A stretch of DNA of 64,000 nucleotides from Draconibacterium halophilum. Its GTDB lineage: Bacteria; Bacteroidota; Bacteroidia; Bacteroidales; Prolixibacteraceae. Positions 28,914 to 36,571 of this stretch are shown in pieces. The notes under the pieces were generated by a model, which had not been told where the DNA came from, made no database searches, and was given only the letters and a program-made list of their open reading frames with translations. The position numbers were made by a program, and so were the translations under genes. The stretch spans positions 2,426,001 through 2,490,000 of the forward strand of contig NZ_CP048409.1 of the NCBI RefSeq assembly GCF_010448835.1, in the 5' to 3' direction. Numbering within the stretch: position 1 is the stretch's first letter; each line of letters opens with the position of its first letter.

Positions 28914-29660
28914 ATGGCCGATACTCAAAATACTTTCTATACCTCCATTTCTAATTATTATTCCGAGATATTTCCGTTTAATCCCATGCAGTTGAAGTTT
29001 GTGAAAAACAAGCTCGGTGATCTGTACGAAAAACATATTCTTGATATTGGCTGTGCTACCGGTGAGCTGGCGGCACAACTGGCCGCGGGTGGGGCAGATG
29101 TTACCGGTATCGATTTGAATGAAGATTTGCTGCAACAGGCGATCAACAACAAAAAACACGACAAACTCACTTTTCAGCAGGGGAATATGCTGGAACTGAA
29201 ACAGGACTTTAACCCACAACAATTTGATGCCGTTTTGTGCTTTGGAAATACGTTGGTGCATCTCAATTCCGAAGCACTTGTTTTGCAGATGCTGGCAGAT
29301 GCTAAAACCGTTTTAAAACCCGGCGGCCAATTGCTGATCCAGTTGCTGAACTACGACTACATTTGTAGCGAACCTATTGAGGTATTGCCTGTAATCGATA
29401 CGCAAAATATTAAGTTTACCCGTCGTTATCATTTCTCCGACAATTCTGATCTTATTGGTTTTCAAACCGATCTGGAGATAAAAGCTAAAAACCGCATCAT
29501 ATCGAACGAAACCCCTTTGCTGGCAATAAAAAGTGCCGAATTAAAAAAGCTGCTCGAAGAAGCCGGTTTCCGAAACATTCAGTTGTATGCTAATTTTAAA
29601 CAGGAAACATTTGGTGGCAAACATTTGCCCTTGGTGGTGAGTTGCGAGAAAGAGATTTAA
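28914..29660 (+). CDS. Class I SAM-dependent methyltransferase
   Basis: This 248-residue methyltransferase has SAM-binding motif I ILDIGCATGELAAQLA near residue 43, the acidic VTGIDLNEDLL of motif II, FDAVLCFGNTLVHLN and the LKPGGQLLIQLL strand. The start is the ATG at 28914; a TTG two codons upstream is less likely. It is the last gene of the DUF6132-thioredoxin operon. The methyl acceptor is unknown. A long palindrome shared with 34.9 kb begins 11 bp after its stop. Confidence 0.87.
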   Translation: MADTQNTFYTSISNYYSEIFPFNPMQLKFVKNKLGDLYEKHILDIGCATGELAAQLAAGGADVTGIDLNEDLLQQAINNKKHDKLTFQQGNMLELKQDFNPQQFDAVLCFGNTLVHLNSEALVLQMLADAKTVLKPGGQLLIQLLNYDYICSEPIEVLPVIDTQNIKFTRRYHFSDNSDLIGFQTDLEIKAKNRIISNETPLLAIKSAELKKLLEEAGFRNIQLYANFKQETFGGKHLPLVVSCEKEI

Positions 29661-29670
29661 ACTTGTGCTT

Positions 29671-29706
29671 AGTGATACCCTCACTTCTCGTGAGGGTGTC
29701 ACTGGT
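29671..29706. repeat. Palindromic repeat, copy A
   Basis: GTGATACCCTCAC (29672-29684) and GTGAGGGTGTCAC (29690-29702) form a hairpin with one wobble position and a 5-nt loop. The same sequence with the same flank (AGTGAT... ending ...CACTGGTT) recurs at 34889-34928. No T tract follows, so it resembles a REP-like element more than a terminator. Confidence 0.75.
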
Positions 29707-29726
29707 TTTCAAATGTTGGCGATTCT

Positions 29727-31877
29727 TTATTTATTTTTCAGCAATAATAACGCAAACAGTAAAGCTCGCTCAATTAAACTATGTCTTACTATTCTTTCAT
29801 TCTCCGAGGGTAAATATTCTCCAACAGGACCAAGTCCGTCAATTATTGGCATGTCTTTTTTGATATGACAGATGTCTGCCGAACTCCACCGGTGTTCTTC
29901 AGTAATTCGAACATCTATTTGTTTTGCGATATCAACAATTGATTTATAGTAGTCTTTTGATTTCTCAGAAACCAACATTGCCGGACGCTTTAAACCTCCC
30001 TCAATTTTCATTTGGTAAATTTTACTCCTCTTTTGAGTAAGCATTATCTTCTTGATTTTCTGTTCTATTTTATCCAATACTTCCGGTGAATTATACCGAA
30101 CACTTATTCCCGCCGAACCATAGGCATGCACTTTAAAAATATTACTCTTAAATTCAATGTTAAAAGGAGCAATTATGTTATTGCTGTCGTTTTGTGAAAT
30201 GTCGGTAATTGATGCCAATGTCTTATTAAAATTCATTGCAGTACCTGACACATTTTCCGGGGTAGTTTTATTAATCAATTTGGTTTCCAGGCGATACAAG
30301 GCTGAACCGGAACGCGATAGAATTAGCCCTCCTTCTTTTGACGCGCCACTTAATGAAACGACCGTTTTTGCTATTTCTGTTTTTTGTTGAATGATGGGTT
30401 TCGAATACCTTCCGTCAATTGAGGAGTCTGTAATTAACAATATGCCAATGTTTAACTTTCTAAGGTTTCTTGAAAATTTCAAGGCCTGCAATGCTGCTAT
30501 CAATACGGCAATACCACCTTTGTTTTCCCATATTCCGGTACCTTCAAGATGTTGTTCCTGCTCATTATAATTTTCATGCTTAGCTAGTTTAATTCGATTA
30601 TCCAAAGGTTGGATGACAAGAAAGTCGATCTCCTCATTGAATGAATTCGATAAATACAAGATATTACCAACTTCAAGCTGAGGGAATACTTCTTGTGTAA
30701 ACCCAAGTTGACTTAATTCAGTACTAATTAAACCCGAGCAGTAGTTTACTCCTTCAACATTTCTTACATGAGTATCTGTGTCTACCAGATTCTTCAACAG
30801 TTTCTCCGTACGTTGTTGCCTGGTTTTTACAAACGTACGCATCCGGGATGTTTGACTTGTTTTTGGTGTGGATTTTTTATTGTCGGTTTGAGGAATTGTA
30901 TTGGTAAAATAACGCACCGATGCCACATCCAGCATTTTGTTTACTAAAGATTCAAAATCGTACCCCGCAACTTTTGCTGCCGTTGGATATGAACCTGATT
31001 GGCCAAGACTTGCCATTGAATTAATTTCCAATAAGTAGATATTGTCGTCTTCATCCAGGCGTATGTCAACACGTGCAAAATCTCGCAGGTTTAGTGCATT
31101 AAATGCTTCAATACTGATTTTTTGCATCTTCTTAGTCAGTTCTGCTGAAATATGTGCCGGACAGACTTTCTTTTTGGGTTTTTTCTGCTTGTCATCAACG
31201 GTTTGTATGGCATCGGGGTCGCCTTCCAAATCAATCTCAAGTACCGGAAATGGCTCTACTGGTGAGTTGCCAATTAATCCAACACAAAACTCCCTGCCAC
31301 GAATAAACTGTTCAACCAATGCTTGTTGGCCGAATTCAGTTACAATAAAATGAACCGCTTCCTTTAAATCATCTACGTCGTAAACTACCTTTAAACCAAA
31401 AGAAACACTTTCCATTTTTGGTTTTACAATAACCGGAAACTTCACCGACGACATATCCTCATCGTAGCTATTAAAAACCCAAAAATCAGGTGTTGGTAAA
31501 TCGTTATTTTTCCAGATAATTTTTGTTAGAACTTTATCTAATGCCAGGGCATGCCCCGATGGTGATGAGCCAACATAGGGGAGGCCTAACATTTCAAGCA
31601 TACTGGGAATATGCGTATATCGGCTTTCTCCCTGTATGCCATAGGCCATATTAAAAATCATACCCATTTGTTCGCCCTCGTTTACGCTGGGCATAAAATT
31701 CTCAAGTCGGTCAATTATTTGCTTGTTACCATCTAAAACAGCAACATTATGTCCTGCTTTTTCAAGGCTTTCAGTCACTTTTTTAACTGTTTTTTCATTG
31801 TAGAACTCTTTGTTCTGCATACCAAAGGTGTTGATTACACCACTGATGTCTTTATTGTATATTAATGCTACTTTCAT
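29727..31877 (-). CDS. ATP-grasp ligase fused to a degenerate M20 peptidase-like domain
   Basis: This 716-residue two-part protein has an N-terminal half (1-320) that is a D-Ala-D-Ala-ligase-like ATP-grasp enzyme. Visible are GESRYTHIPSMLEMLGLPYVG (83-103), Lys152 in VIVKPK, VEQF (188-191), Arg269/Asp271 in ARVDIRLD and the metal site LEIN (283-286), all intact. A basic, Ser/Thr-rich linker (about 330-360) joins an M20/carboxypeptidase-like half. There GTGIWENKGGIAVLIAALQA (447-466) and DGLGPVG near the end align with the family, but the metal and catalytic residues are replaced: the HxD histidine is Pro424, the bridging Asp is Glu451, the Glu-Glu pair is Ser485-Ser486, and the C-terminal His is absent. 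The ligase is therefore probably active and the second half probably only binds. A glutamine amidotransferase gene abuts it upstream. Confidence 0.85.
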   Translation of the reverse strand: MKVALIYNKDISGVINTFGMQNKEFYNEKTVKKVTESLEKAGHNVAVLDGNKQIIDRLENFMPSVNEGEQMGMIFNMAYGIQGESRYTHIPSMLEMLGLPYVGSSPSGHALALDKVLTKIIWKNNDLPTPDFWVFNSYDEDMSSVKFPVIVKPKMESVSFGLKVVYDVDDLKEAVHFIVTEFGQQALVEQFIRGREFCVGLIGNSPVEPFPVLEIDLEGDPDAIQTVDDKQKKPKKKVCPAHISAELTKKMQKISIEAFNALNLRDFARVDIRLDEDDNIYLLEINSMASLGQSGSYPTAAKVAGYDFESLVNKMLDVASVRYFTNTIPQTDNKKSTPKTSQTSRMRTFVKTRQQRTEKLLKNLVDTDTHVRNVEGVNYCSGLISTELSQLGFTQEVFPQLEVGNILYLSNSFNEEIDFLVIQPLDNRIKLAKHENYNEQEQHLEGTGIWENKGGIAVLIAALQALKFSRNLRKLNIGILLITDSSIDGRYSKPIIQQKTEIAKTVVSLSGASKEGGLILSRSGSALYRLETKLINKTTPENVSGTAMNFNKTLASITDISQNDSNNIIAPFNIEFKSNIFKVHAYGSAGISVRYNSPEVLDKIEQKIKKIMLTQKRSKIYQMKIEGGLKRPAMLVSEKSKDYYKSIVDIAKQIDVRITEEHRWSSADICHIKKDMPIIDGLGPVGEYLPSENERIVRHSLIERALLFALLLLKNK

Positions 31878-32453
31878 TTAGATAATCTTACAAATTTTTA
31901 AAAAATTCTTTACCATTAACATTCCGTCTTCACCTGATACTTCGGGGTGCGACTGAAAACCATATATGGGTTTGGTTTTGTGTTTTATAATTTCATTCGA
32001 ACAGGTATCAGAAATACCAATACTCTCGAATGATTCAGGCAATTCCGATACATGGAATGCATGTCTTTTCACTAAGGATACTTCTGTTTTTTCCAAGCCT
32101 TCAAATATCGGATCTTCCGGTTTTGTAATGCTTATTATTTCTTTCTTTCCATGATATTCCGAAAGTTTTTTAATTCTACCCCTGTAACTAACTGCAATAA
32201 TTTCATGCCCTAAACAAAAGCCAATAACCGGTACGTTAAAGTTCATTAATGCCACATAATTTGATGTGAGATTTAAGGGTTCATATGGATTACCTTTTCC
32301 GCCGGATAAAATTATACCCTTAATTTTTGTTTTGGCAGATAAAGTAACCGGTTGATTATGGTCGAAAAAAACATAGTCAAAATCTTGCTCTGAAAGAAAT
32401 TGTCGTTTGAATTTCTTTATAAAAGCACTCTGATTATCAATAATTAATAACAT
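31878..32453 (-). CDS. Class I glutamine amidotransferase-like protein
   Basis: This 191-residue stand-alone GATase1 domain has the nucleophile Cys80 in GFCLGHE and the His169/Glu171 dyad in FQSHPE, so the triad is complete and glutaminase activity is expected. The oxyanion region LSGGKGNPYE is also present. It is similar to the amidotransferase halves of GMP and anthranilate synthases, but no such partner is nearby. Its stop codon directly abuts the ATG of the ATP-grasp gene, so the pair is translationally coupled. It plausibly feeds ammonia to that ligase or hydrolyses a gamma-glutamyl product. Confidence 0.82.
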   Translation of the reverse strand: MLLIIDNQSAFIKKFKRQFLSEQDFDYVFFDHNQPVTLSAKTKIKGIILSGGKGNPYEPLNLTSNYVALMNFNVPVIGFCLGHEIIAVSYRGRIKKLSEYHGKKEIISITKPEDPIFEGLEKTEVSLVKRHAFHVSELPESFESIGISDTCSNEIIKHKTKPIYGFQSHPEVSGEDGMLMVKNFLKICKII

Positions 32454-32979
32454 CTTATATTCTTACGTTTATCTTCGCAATATAGTTCTTTTTTATTCTG
32501 ATGTACGAAAAAGCAGTCAGCGCTTAACGGATTATCGATCATCTTTTTTTAGAATTGTTTTGTTGGAGTCTTCACTGAGTGGTTTCACACTTTCTTCATC
32601 GTGTGTTACCTGGCGAAAAGGTCTGGTAAGGGCAAAAAAATCAATTGTTTTAAACGAAAAGGAGCTTATTTTTCAATTCTTTTTATGTTAGATTTTCCTT
32701 CTTCAATTTTAAGCATATTGTTGAGAGAATAGTTGTATTCTTTAAAGTGGGCAAGCCTATAGTTCCTGTTTTTATCCCTAAAAACAAGGCTATGTTCTTC
32801 ATCTTTCGGGGTAGAGTTTTAACCAACCCCTCTGCCAAAGCTAAACATCTTATGGCATCGTAAATGCGAACATAGTGAAGCAATCTTCTTATTCAAAATT
32901 GTTTTTACCGGACACCAATGATTAAAAATGAAGAAATGTCGGCATTTGTTTTTGTACCTACAAACCTTTTCTTGTTCGG
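32454..32979. other. Intergenic region with gene remnants
   Basis: This 526-bp gap without an intact gene contains the methyltransferase C-terminal remnant described separately. Downstream of it, on the minus strand at roughly 32538-32654, is an open stretch ending in KPLSEDSNKTILKKDDR and a stop that resembles a protein tail but that I cannot assign. The region looks like decayed coding sequence. Confidence 0.5.
32666..32776 (-). pseudogene. Remnant of a methyltransferase C-terminus
   Basis: The minus-strand frame ending at a TAA (32668-32666) reads YRLAHFKEYNYSLNNMLKIE and EGKSNIKRIEK. This parallels the tail of the frameshifted methyltransferase at 34.9 kb (LTLTDFKEYNYSPYDCLENL, VEVQEGKYKIKGLENK). 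The DNA also matches locally (agaatagttgtattctttaaag). Upstream residues do not continue the similarity, so only the tail survives. The match covers about 35 residues and is my own visual alignment. Confidence 0.5.
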
Positions 32980-34554
32980 TTATTTATCATCAAAACCATG
33001 ATATAAATAAATAGCGCCATAAGTCCAATTGGAGCCTTGCATTCCCGGGTAATTAAATCTGTCCATCATTAATGCAACGTATTGAAAAGGGTAGCCATTT
33101 GGTAACTGAACAATATTTGGCCATACCCGCGAGCCTGATTTATCGTCCCATGGCGGTAGGTCCATCATTAAACTGCCTGCTTCTTTAAGATCCGGATAAG
33201 TATATATAAAGATCTTACGTTCTGAACTTCCTGAAAAGCAATATAATTTATTTCCAATTTTTTGAATGGATGTCCCGGTTGAATTATGATCGACCGGCCC
33301 GGCTATTTTTTCGTAGCCTTTATTCCAATGTTCTGATTCCAAAACAATGGCTTTATAACCGTTGTTATTTTCGCATGTAAGCATCCTCCATTTTTGTGCT
33401 TCTGAATCATACAAAATATGTGGGTCTTCAATGTCTCCAACCATTCCAAAAGGAACGGCATTCATTACCGAGAAACCAAAGCGAGGATCTGTTTCACTCT
33501 CGATGGCAAGCAGTTGTTTTTTTTCTTTATCCGAATAAGCATAGGCACTAAAACCGGTAGTTAAACCCCGCCAAATTTTATCTTTTCGGTCGTAGAACAA
33601 ATGTGTGGCGATTTCATTTCTTAGTATACCATCCTGGCGATCAAATACTATTATGCCTTCGAACTTTATATCAAAGACAGTAGGATTCATGCTAAATACA
33701 CCCTGGATGTGATGAGGTAAAGCGCGTCCACGAATCGACATGGTGTACCATAACCTTCCTTTATCGAGCATTGGATCTCCGTTTTCATAGGTAATAGCAC
33801 GGATATCGGCCAGGCCAACCCCCGTAGTAAGCGCCATTTCAGCCTTTTTAATTTGAACCCGCCCACCATTGAGTTGTACAAAGAGGTTGGATTGAAAAGC
33901 CTGTATATACTGCTTTTTACGTAAATCGACATAGGTATTAAAGTTCCTTTGCCCAATTACTTTGGGGAGTCCCGTGTTCTGCATGTACAATACAAGTCCG
34001 CTTCCAAGTAGTTGAAGAATTATTTTGCTTTCAATCTTTTTATGCTCGGCAAGGTTTACGGCAATCGATTGGTCAACTACAACCTTAAAATCTTTTAGCA
34101 CTTTTAATTTTACTCCGGTGAGTAATGAATCATTAAATTCTACCTTAATAAAGAATTGTTCTTTCTTGCTGGCGTCTGAAAACTCAATTCCAATTTCGCC
34201 TTCTCCAGATGTGGAAGCCAGTTCGATCGTGTAGGTGGCAAAAGGATTAAAACCTCCGAACCATATTCCTGTTTGGGTTTCTTTATCAGACTTAATAAGC
34301 AGTTTGTCTTCATGAATACTAACATCAGCATGTTCTGTAGAATAATTACTTACAGGATGCATCGCAGATAATCCAACAATATTTGCAGGCTCTAGTTTTG
34401 CTAACGGAATGGATTGATCTTCATCAAATATCATTCGTTGCACACCTTGTCTTATAAAGTTTATCTTATCAGGTGAAGGCTGACTTAAAGCAGCATGGTT
34501 TACCGCAGTTGCAAGAAGAAGTATGGAAAGAAAGACGTAGTTCATGATTTTCAT
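32980..34554 (-). CDS. Secreted protein, possible glycoside-hydrolase-like beta-propeller
   Basis: This protein of about 524 residues has a signal peptide (about 24 residues). The N-terminal half (30-240) is rich in beta strands and resembles a carbohydrate-binding or laminin-G-like sandwich. The second half has repeated aromatic blocks (RLWYTMSIRG, HLFYDRKDKIWRGLTTG, DPHILYDSEAQKWRMLTC, KLYCFSGSSERKIFIYTYPD) like blades of a GH43- or GH32-type propeller. I do not recognise the exact family, and catalytic acids cannot be assigned safely. The ATG at 34554 is preferred to a TTG at 34560. It stands alone between degraded sequence and a palindrome, suggesting an accessory region. Confidence 0.75.
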   Translation of the reverse strand: MKIMNYVFLSILLLATAVNHAALSQPSPDKINFIRQGVQRMIFDEDQSIPLAKLEPANIVGLSAMHPVSNYSTEHADVSIHEDKLLIKSDKETQTGIWFGGFNPFATYTIELASTSGEGEIGIEFSDASKKEQFFIKVEFNDSLLTGVKLKVLKDFKVVVDQSIAVNLAEHKKIESKIILQLLGSGLVLYMQNTGLPKVIGQRNFNTYVDLRKKQYIQAFQSNLFVQLNGGRVQIKKAEMALTTGVGLADIRAITYENGDPMLDKGRLWYTMSIRGRALPHHIQGVFSMNPTVFDIKFEGIIVFDRQDGILRNEIATHLFYDRKDKIWRGLTTGFSAYAYSDKEKKQLLAIESETDPRFGFSVMNAVPFGMVGDIEDPHILYDSEAQKWRMLTCENNNGYKAIVLESEHWNKGYEKIAGPVDHNSTGTSIQKIGNKLYCFSGSSERKIFIYTYPDLKEAGSLMMDLPPWDDKSGSRVWPNIVQLPNGYPFQYVALMMDRFNYPGMQGSNWTYGAIYLYHGFDDK

Positions 34555-34888
34555 GGGCAATGTTTTTTTACTTCATAAGAGTGTGTTATTATGGTTGCTG
34601 ACGTATGTGTATTACTCTTATTTCGCTTATAGCTATAATTGATATAATATCTTTTAATTCAATGATTATCAATTAAATATTCGTTTGTAATTATTTATAA
34701 GTGTTTGTAAATGTTACCAACGGATAATAAATTTTTTCCGGGCGGCTCTGCCCCGCTGAATCTTCTTCCTGTGTCGCCGGGTGAAAAGGAAAGATAAAAG
34801 TAAAAATAAATACTATGTAAAACAAAGCAGGTGAATAAAATTGGATAAATACTTTTAGGAGAAAAGGGCTGACGATTGACCTCTGGCT
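34555..34888. other. Intergenic region upstream of the secreted protein
   Basis: This AT-rich gap of about 330 bp shows no convincing reading frame. It presumably holds the promoter of the minus-strand secreted protein gene. I found no clear TAnnTTTG element. Confidence 0.4.
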
Positions 34889-34928
34889 AGTGATACCCTC
34901 ACTCGGTCCGAGTGAGGGTATCACTGGT
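34889..34928. repeat. Palindromic repeat, copy B
   Basis: This is a perfect 17-bp stem (AGTGATACCCTCACTCG at 34889-34905 with its complement at 34909-34925) around a 3-nt loop. It matches copy A at 29.67 kb in sequence and orientation, including the trailing GGTT. The TGA stop codon of the minus-strand methyltransferase (34923-34921) lies inside it. Confidence 0.8.
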
Positions 34929-35711
34929 TCTTGACGGCTTTAACCGAATACACCAAAGGAAACTTATTTTCCAGCCCTTTAATTTTGTATTTCCCTTCTT
35001 GAACCTCAACTAAATTTTCGAGGCAATCGTAGGGTGAATAGTTATATTCTTTAAAGTCGGTAAGTGTGAGTCCGGCTTTTATCAACGAGTTGATAACGGT
35101 GCTGAGTCCGTGGTTCCAGCAAACCGACTTCCCCTTTATCGGCGCATCACTATCGGTATAGGTGCCTTCCAGTTCTTCTACAATCGCTTCCGATTCCATA
35201 TAGTCAAACTCCACCCGTTTAAAATCGTAGCTAAACATCCAAACAATGGGATGAAACTCCACGAACACCAGTTGCCCCCGGGTTTTAAAAAGTGCTCAAT
35301 CATTGTTGCCCACTTTTTCATGTCGGGCAACCAGCCAATTACGCCGTACGACGTATATACGATATCAAACTTTTCATTCAGCACTTCCGACAATTTGTAA
35401 ACATCGCTTTGAATAAACCGTGCGTCGGTACCAAGCTGTTCGTTTAGTTGCCGCGCCTTTTCAATAGCTTTTTCCGAAAAATCAACTCCTGTTGCCTGGG
35501 CGCCGTGTCGAGCCAGCGAAATAGTGTCTTGTCCAAAATGACATTGCAGGTGAAGGATCTTTTTTCCCTCGATATTTCCCAACAATTCAAGTTCAATGGG
35601 ATTTAATGAATCTTTGCCTTTTATGAAGGCGTTAACATCGTAAAAATCCGATTTATAATGAATGTCCGTTTTATTGTCCCAAAGTTTTTTATTGATGTTG
35701 ATGTAATCCAT
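34921..35711 (-). pseudogene. SAM-dependent methyltransferase, frameshifted
   Basis: Two overlapping frames together make one class I methyltransferase of about 263 residues. The first frame starts at MDYININKKLWDNKTD (35711), carries motif I ILHLQCHFGQDTISLARHG and GVDFSEKAIEKA, and reaches EHFLKPGG at about 35280. The continuation (LVFVEFHPIVWMFSYDF to VYSVKAVKNQ) is in another frame. One additional G in the five-G run (minus strand of 35275-35279) would restore PGGQLVFVEFHP exactly. It is either a real one-base deletion or a sequencing error. The stop codon sits inside palindrome copy B. Confidence 0.85.
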
Positions 35712-35779
35712 GTTATTGCGATTGTGTGTTGTTAATAGCCCTGCGAAGAAGCTTTTCAATTAATCGCTAAGATAGAATA

Positions 35780-36571
35780 TTATTTTATCCGCTTTTCTCT
35801 CTTTTTACGAAATACCATCCACCAAAGAAAGAATCCGCTGATGATTACCAGCATAAGACAGATGCCGGCCAGCGGTACAAACAGAATATAAAAGCTACCT
35901 ACGAGGTGCTCGAAAATACGCCCCGTGTGTATTTCCAGTGCTACATTCCATAACGACATCGGCGCGGCTTTTCGTATTTCATCGGGCATGGCGCTAAACG
36001 TACTTTTTTCGTTTTGCGCATTTAGTTCGATAGCACCACCGCTGTAATCGAACCACCAGCTACGCTTGTTACTTTGTACAAATCCGGCAACGGTGTTTGC
36101 GCCAATTGGGTTTACCATTCCTTGCGGGGCGCGGTATGGCTGGCCGCTAAAAAAGTCGGCTGCCATTCCTGTTTGCGGATTCCACACATACATCCCGCTA
36201 AACGATCCCACCATAAGAAAATCTGCTCCAAGTGGCTCAAGCACATTACAGCCCATAACACTAACCGGTGGTTGCGATGGGGCAAGAGTAAGTTTTTTAC
36301 TCAGACTTTCTTCTGCAAAATAAAACCCATCGGTAGTGGAAAAGATATAACGCTGGTTGGCCGCATCCCAGTGTATACGCCTCAGTTTGTCGAACCACGG
36401 ATTTGGGCTGTCGAGATGCGTGCCCGGAATAATACCAACCTGTTTGCTCGCAATGGCAATTAACAATGGTGGCCGCAGGTGCATCCCCGAAAATGTATTG
36501 ATCAGCAGAAATAGGGCAAAAACATAGCCCACCACATTGTGCCAGTGCAGGTTTTGCTTTTTTGTTTTCAC
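35780..36571 (-). CDS. PepSY-associated membrane protein, C-terminal half
   Basis: This 263-residue frame starting with GTG (36571) has an N-terminal helix (WHNVVGYVFALFLLINTFSG), a periplasmic domain with NPWFDKLRRIHWD and PPVSVMGCNVLEPLGADFL, and a C-terminal helix followed by a basic tail (RKKREKRIK). This is the second half of the TM-domain-TM-TM-domain-TM layout seen in single-chain PepSY_TM proteins. The same frame is open well upstream of the GTG (back to about 36684), so it probably once joined the preceding gene. It overlaps that gene's stop by 4 bp (GTGA), so translation by coupling is possible. Confidence 0.75.
   Translation of the reverse strand: MKTKKQNLHWHNVVGYVFALFLLINTFSGMHLRPPLLIAIASKQVGIIPGTHLDSPNPWFDKLRRIHWDAANQRYIFSTTDGFYFAEESLSKKLTLAPSQPPVSVMGCNVLEPLGADFLMVGSFSGMYVWNPQTGMAADFFSGQPYRAPQGMVNPIGANTVAGFVQSNKRSWWFDYSGGAIELNAQNEKSTFSAMPDEIRKAAPMSLWNVALEIHTGRIFEHLVGSFYILFVPLAGICLMLVIISGFFLWWMVFRKKREKRIK

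Noticed and set aside
29671..29706. Rho-independent terminator after the methyltransferase gene
   Set aside because: The hairpin has no T tract on either strand and recurs in the same form at 34.9 kb, so a repeat element is a better reading, although it could still slow transcription.
32683..32883. 66-aa frame on the minus strand
   Set aside because: It overlaps the methyltransferase remnant in a different frame, has no signal, helix pattern or neighbour support, and is likely a chance frame in decayed DNA.
35275..35279. Phase variation by a poly-G tract in the methyltransferase
   Set aside because: Five Gs is too short for typical slipped-strand switching, and no promoter inversion or restriction partner is nearby; deletion or read error is simpler.
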